A stretch of DNA of 64,000 nt from Pseudomonadota bacterium (GTDB taxonomy: Bacteria > Pseudomonadota > Gammaproteobacteria > Burkholderiales > Burkholderiaceae_C): the NCBI GenBank assembly GCA_018241265.1, contig JAFEEF010000050.1:1-64000 (forward strand), given 5' to 3'. Every line of letters begins with the position of its first letter. The first letter of the stretch is position 1. The notes beneath the pieces were generated by a model. It was not told the DNA's origin and ran no database searches. It saw only the letters and a program-made list of their open reading frames with translations. Position numbers and translations under genes: made by a program. Positions 63,328 through 64,000 of this stretch are shown piece by piece.

Positions 63328-64000
63328 ATGGCCAAGAGCAAGCATCGCATCGAGGCCGTCAACGACTTCGTCGTCAAGTTCGCCAACGTCAACGGCTCGG
63401 GCTCGGCATCGGCCAACGAGATGTTCGCGCGCAGCATCCTGCGCATGGGCGTGCCGGTCAGCCCGCGCAACATCTTCCCGAGCAACATCCAGGGCCTGCC
63501 GACGTGGTACGAGGTGCGCGTCAGCGAGCACGGCTGGCTCGGCCGGCGCGGCGGCTGCGACCTGATGGTCGCGATGAACCCGCAGACCTTCGACAAGGAC
63601 GTCGCCGAGATAGAGCCCGGCGGCTACCTGATGTACGACAGCAGCAAGCCGCTGCCTGCATCGATGCAGCGCGACGACATCAACCTGCTCGGCGTGCCGC
63701 TGACCGATCTCTGCGCGACGCGCTACACCGATCCGCGCGAGCGCCAGCTGTTGAAGAACATCGTCTATGTCGGCGTGCTCGCCGCGATGCTCGGCATCGA
63801 GCCCGAGGTCATCGCGGCGCTGCTCGGCCAGCAGTACCAGGGCAAGGTCAAGCTGATCCAGCCGAACCTCGATGCGTTCATGATGGGCCTGCACCACGGC
63901 GAGGAATACCTCGGCGACGTGCTCGGCCTCGCCATCCAGCGGCGCGATGCCGTCGGCAAACGCATCTTCGTTGAAGGCAACGCGGCCACCGCGCTCGGCT
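63328..64000 (+). CDS. 2-oxoacid:acceptor oxidoreductase, gamma/alpha-type subunit, partial
   Basis: 224 codons are visible and the gene runs past the window end. The visible part matches the gamma domain of pyruvate/2-oxoglutarate:ferredoxin oxidoreductases: FVVKFANVNGSGSASANEMF at about 15, SEHGWLGRRGGCDLMVAMNP, and ANVGVLAAMLGIEPEVIAAL-like YVGVLAAMLGIEPEVIAALL. The alpha domain with thiamine-diphosphate contacts should follow. Pairs with the preceding KorC-like gene. Substrate (2-oxoglutarate, pyruvate or other) cannot be decided from this fragment. Confidence 0.88.
   Translation, partial: MAKSKHRIEAVNDFVVKFANVNGSGSASANEMFARSILRMGVPVSPRNIFPSNIQGLPTWYEVRVSEHGWLGRRGGCDLMVAMNPQTFDKDVAEIEPGGYLMYDSSKPLPASMQRDDINLLGVPLTDLCATRYTDPRERQLLKNIVYVGVLAAMLGIEPEVIAALLGQQYQGKVKLIQPNLDAFMMGLHHGEEYLGDVLGLAIQRRDAVGKRIFVEGNAATALG

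Overview
The window is high-GC DNA (clearly above 65% G+C in most genes) from a betaproteobacterium. The tRNA-Phe - ntrX - ntrY - DUF4390 - rsmB block, the folE-BLUF pair, the PEP-CTERM/PrsT pair and the Kor-type 2-oxoacid oxidoreductase point to Burkholderiales, perhaps the Rubrivivax/Leptothrix/Methylibium group. That placement is inference from gene content; there is no rRNA here to confirm it.

Layout. 1-0.87 kb: an edge-truncated Panacea-domain (SocA-like) gene in an accessory strip beside tRNA-Phe. 0.9-6 kb: tRNA-Phe with its own terminator, then ntrX, ntrY, DUF4390 and rsmB, all leftward. 6-11 kb: folE and a BLUF photoreceptor separated by a 161-bp imperfect palindrome, then topB divergent from a SET-domain gene. 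11-16.9 kb: birA-SPOR, a secreted S8 protease with a GlyGly-CTERM-like tail, a DUF4397 lipoprotein and a glycine-zipper protein. 17-25.5 kb: gapA, tkt, speD-murU, an aldo/keto reductase, pepP and a dual-PAS diguanylate cyclase. 25.5-32.4 kb: a leftward cluster SPFH - DUF4178 - DUF350 - VapBC - membrane aminopropyltransferase - FAD amine oxidase, with the toxin-antitoxin pair and its palindromic operator in the middle. 32.5-39.7 kb: a Ubi-type hydroxylase, then a sugar ABC transporter operon (frcBCA-like) with a ROK regulator and pgm. 39.9-45.2 kb: the TPR lipoprotein PrsT, a PEP-CTERM protein and an AEC transporter broken by one extra base. 45.2-46.8 kb: a conspicuously AT-richer island with a secreted protein and a small membrane protein, both of unknown function. 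47-52.5 kb: a complete dipeptide ABC transporter operon. 52.5-56.1 kb: a VOC-ArsR-SRPBCC operon, then proA and queC. 56.1-60.8 kb: an ArsR regulator and a TauE/SafE permease, divergent across a near-perfect 24-bp palindrome from a tightly overlapping operon lemA - unknown - cytochrome c - flavocytochrome c sulfide dehydrogenase. 60.9-64 kb: an I42-type protease-inhibitor lipoprotein, then a NADPH/Fe-S subunit and the first part of a 2-oxoacid:acceptor oxidoreductase that runs off the window.

Four signals are not explained by ordinary annotation. (1) A 48-nt palindromic unit occurs three times (two copies at 21.4-21.6 kb, one at 55.3 kb). Each site also carries a long hairpin whose arms differ in sequence but stay complementary, and two unit boundaries coincide with the stop codon of an unrelated gene. 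(2) A vapBC module sits inside the polyamine-type cluster, translationally overlapping the aminopropyltransferase. (3) A single strong operator candidate lies between two sulfur-related operons, one of which links LemA and an unknown protein to sulfide oxidation. (4) The folE-BLUF gap is almost entirely one long imperfect palindrome resembling a MITE.
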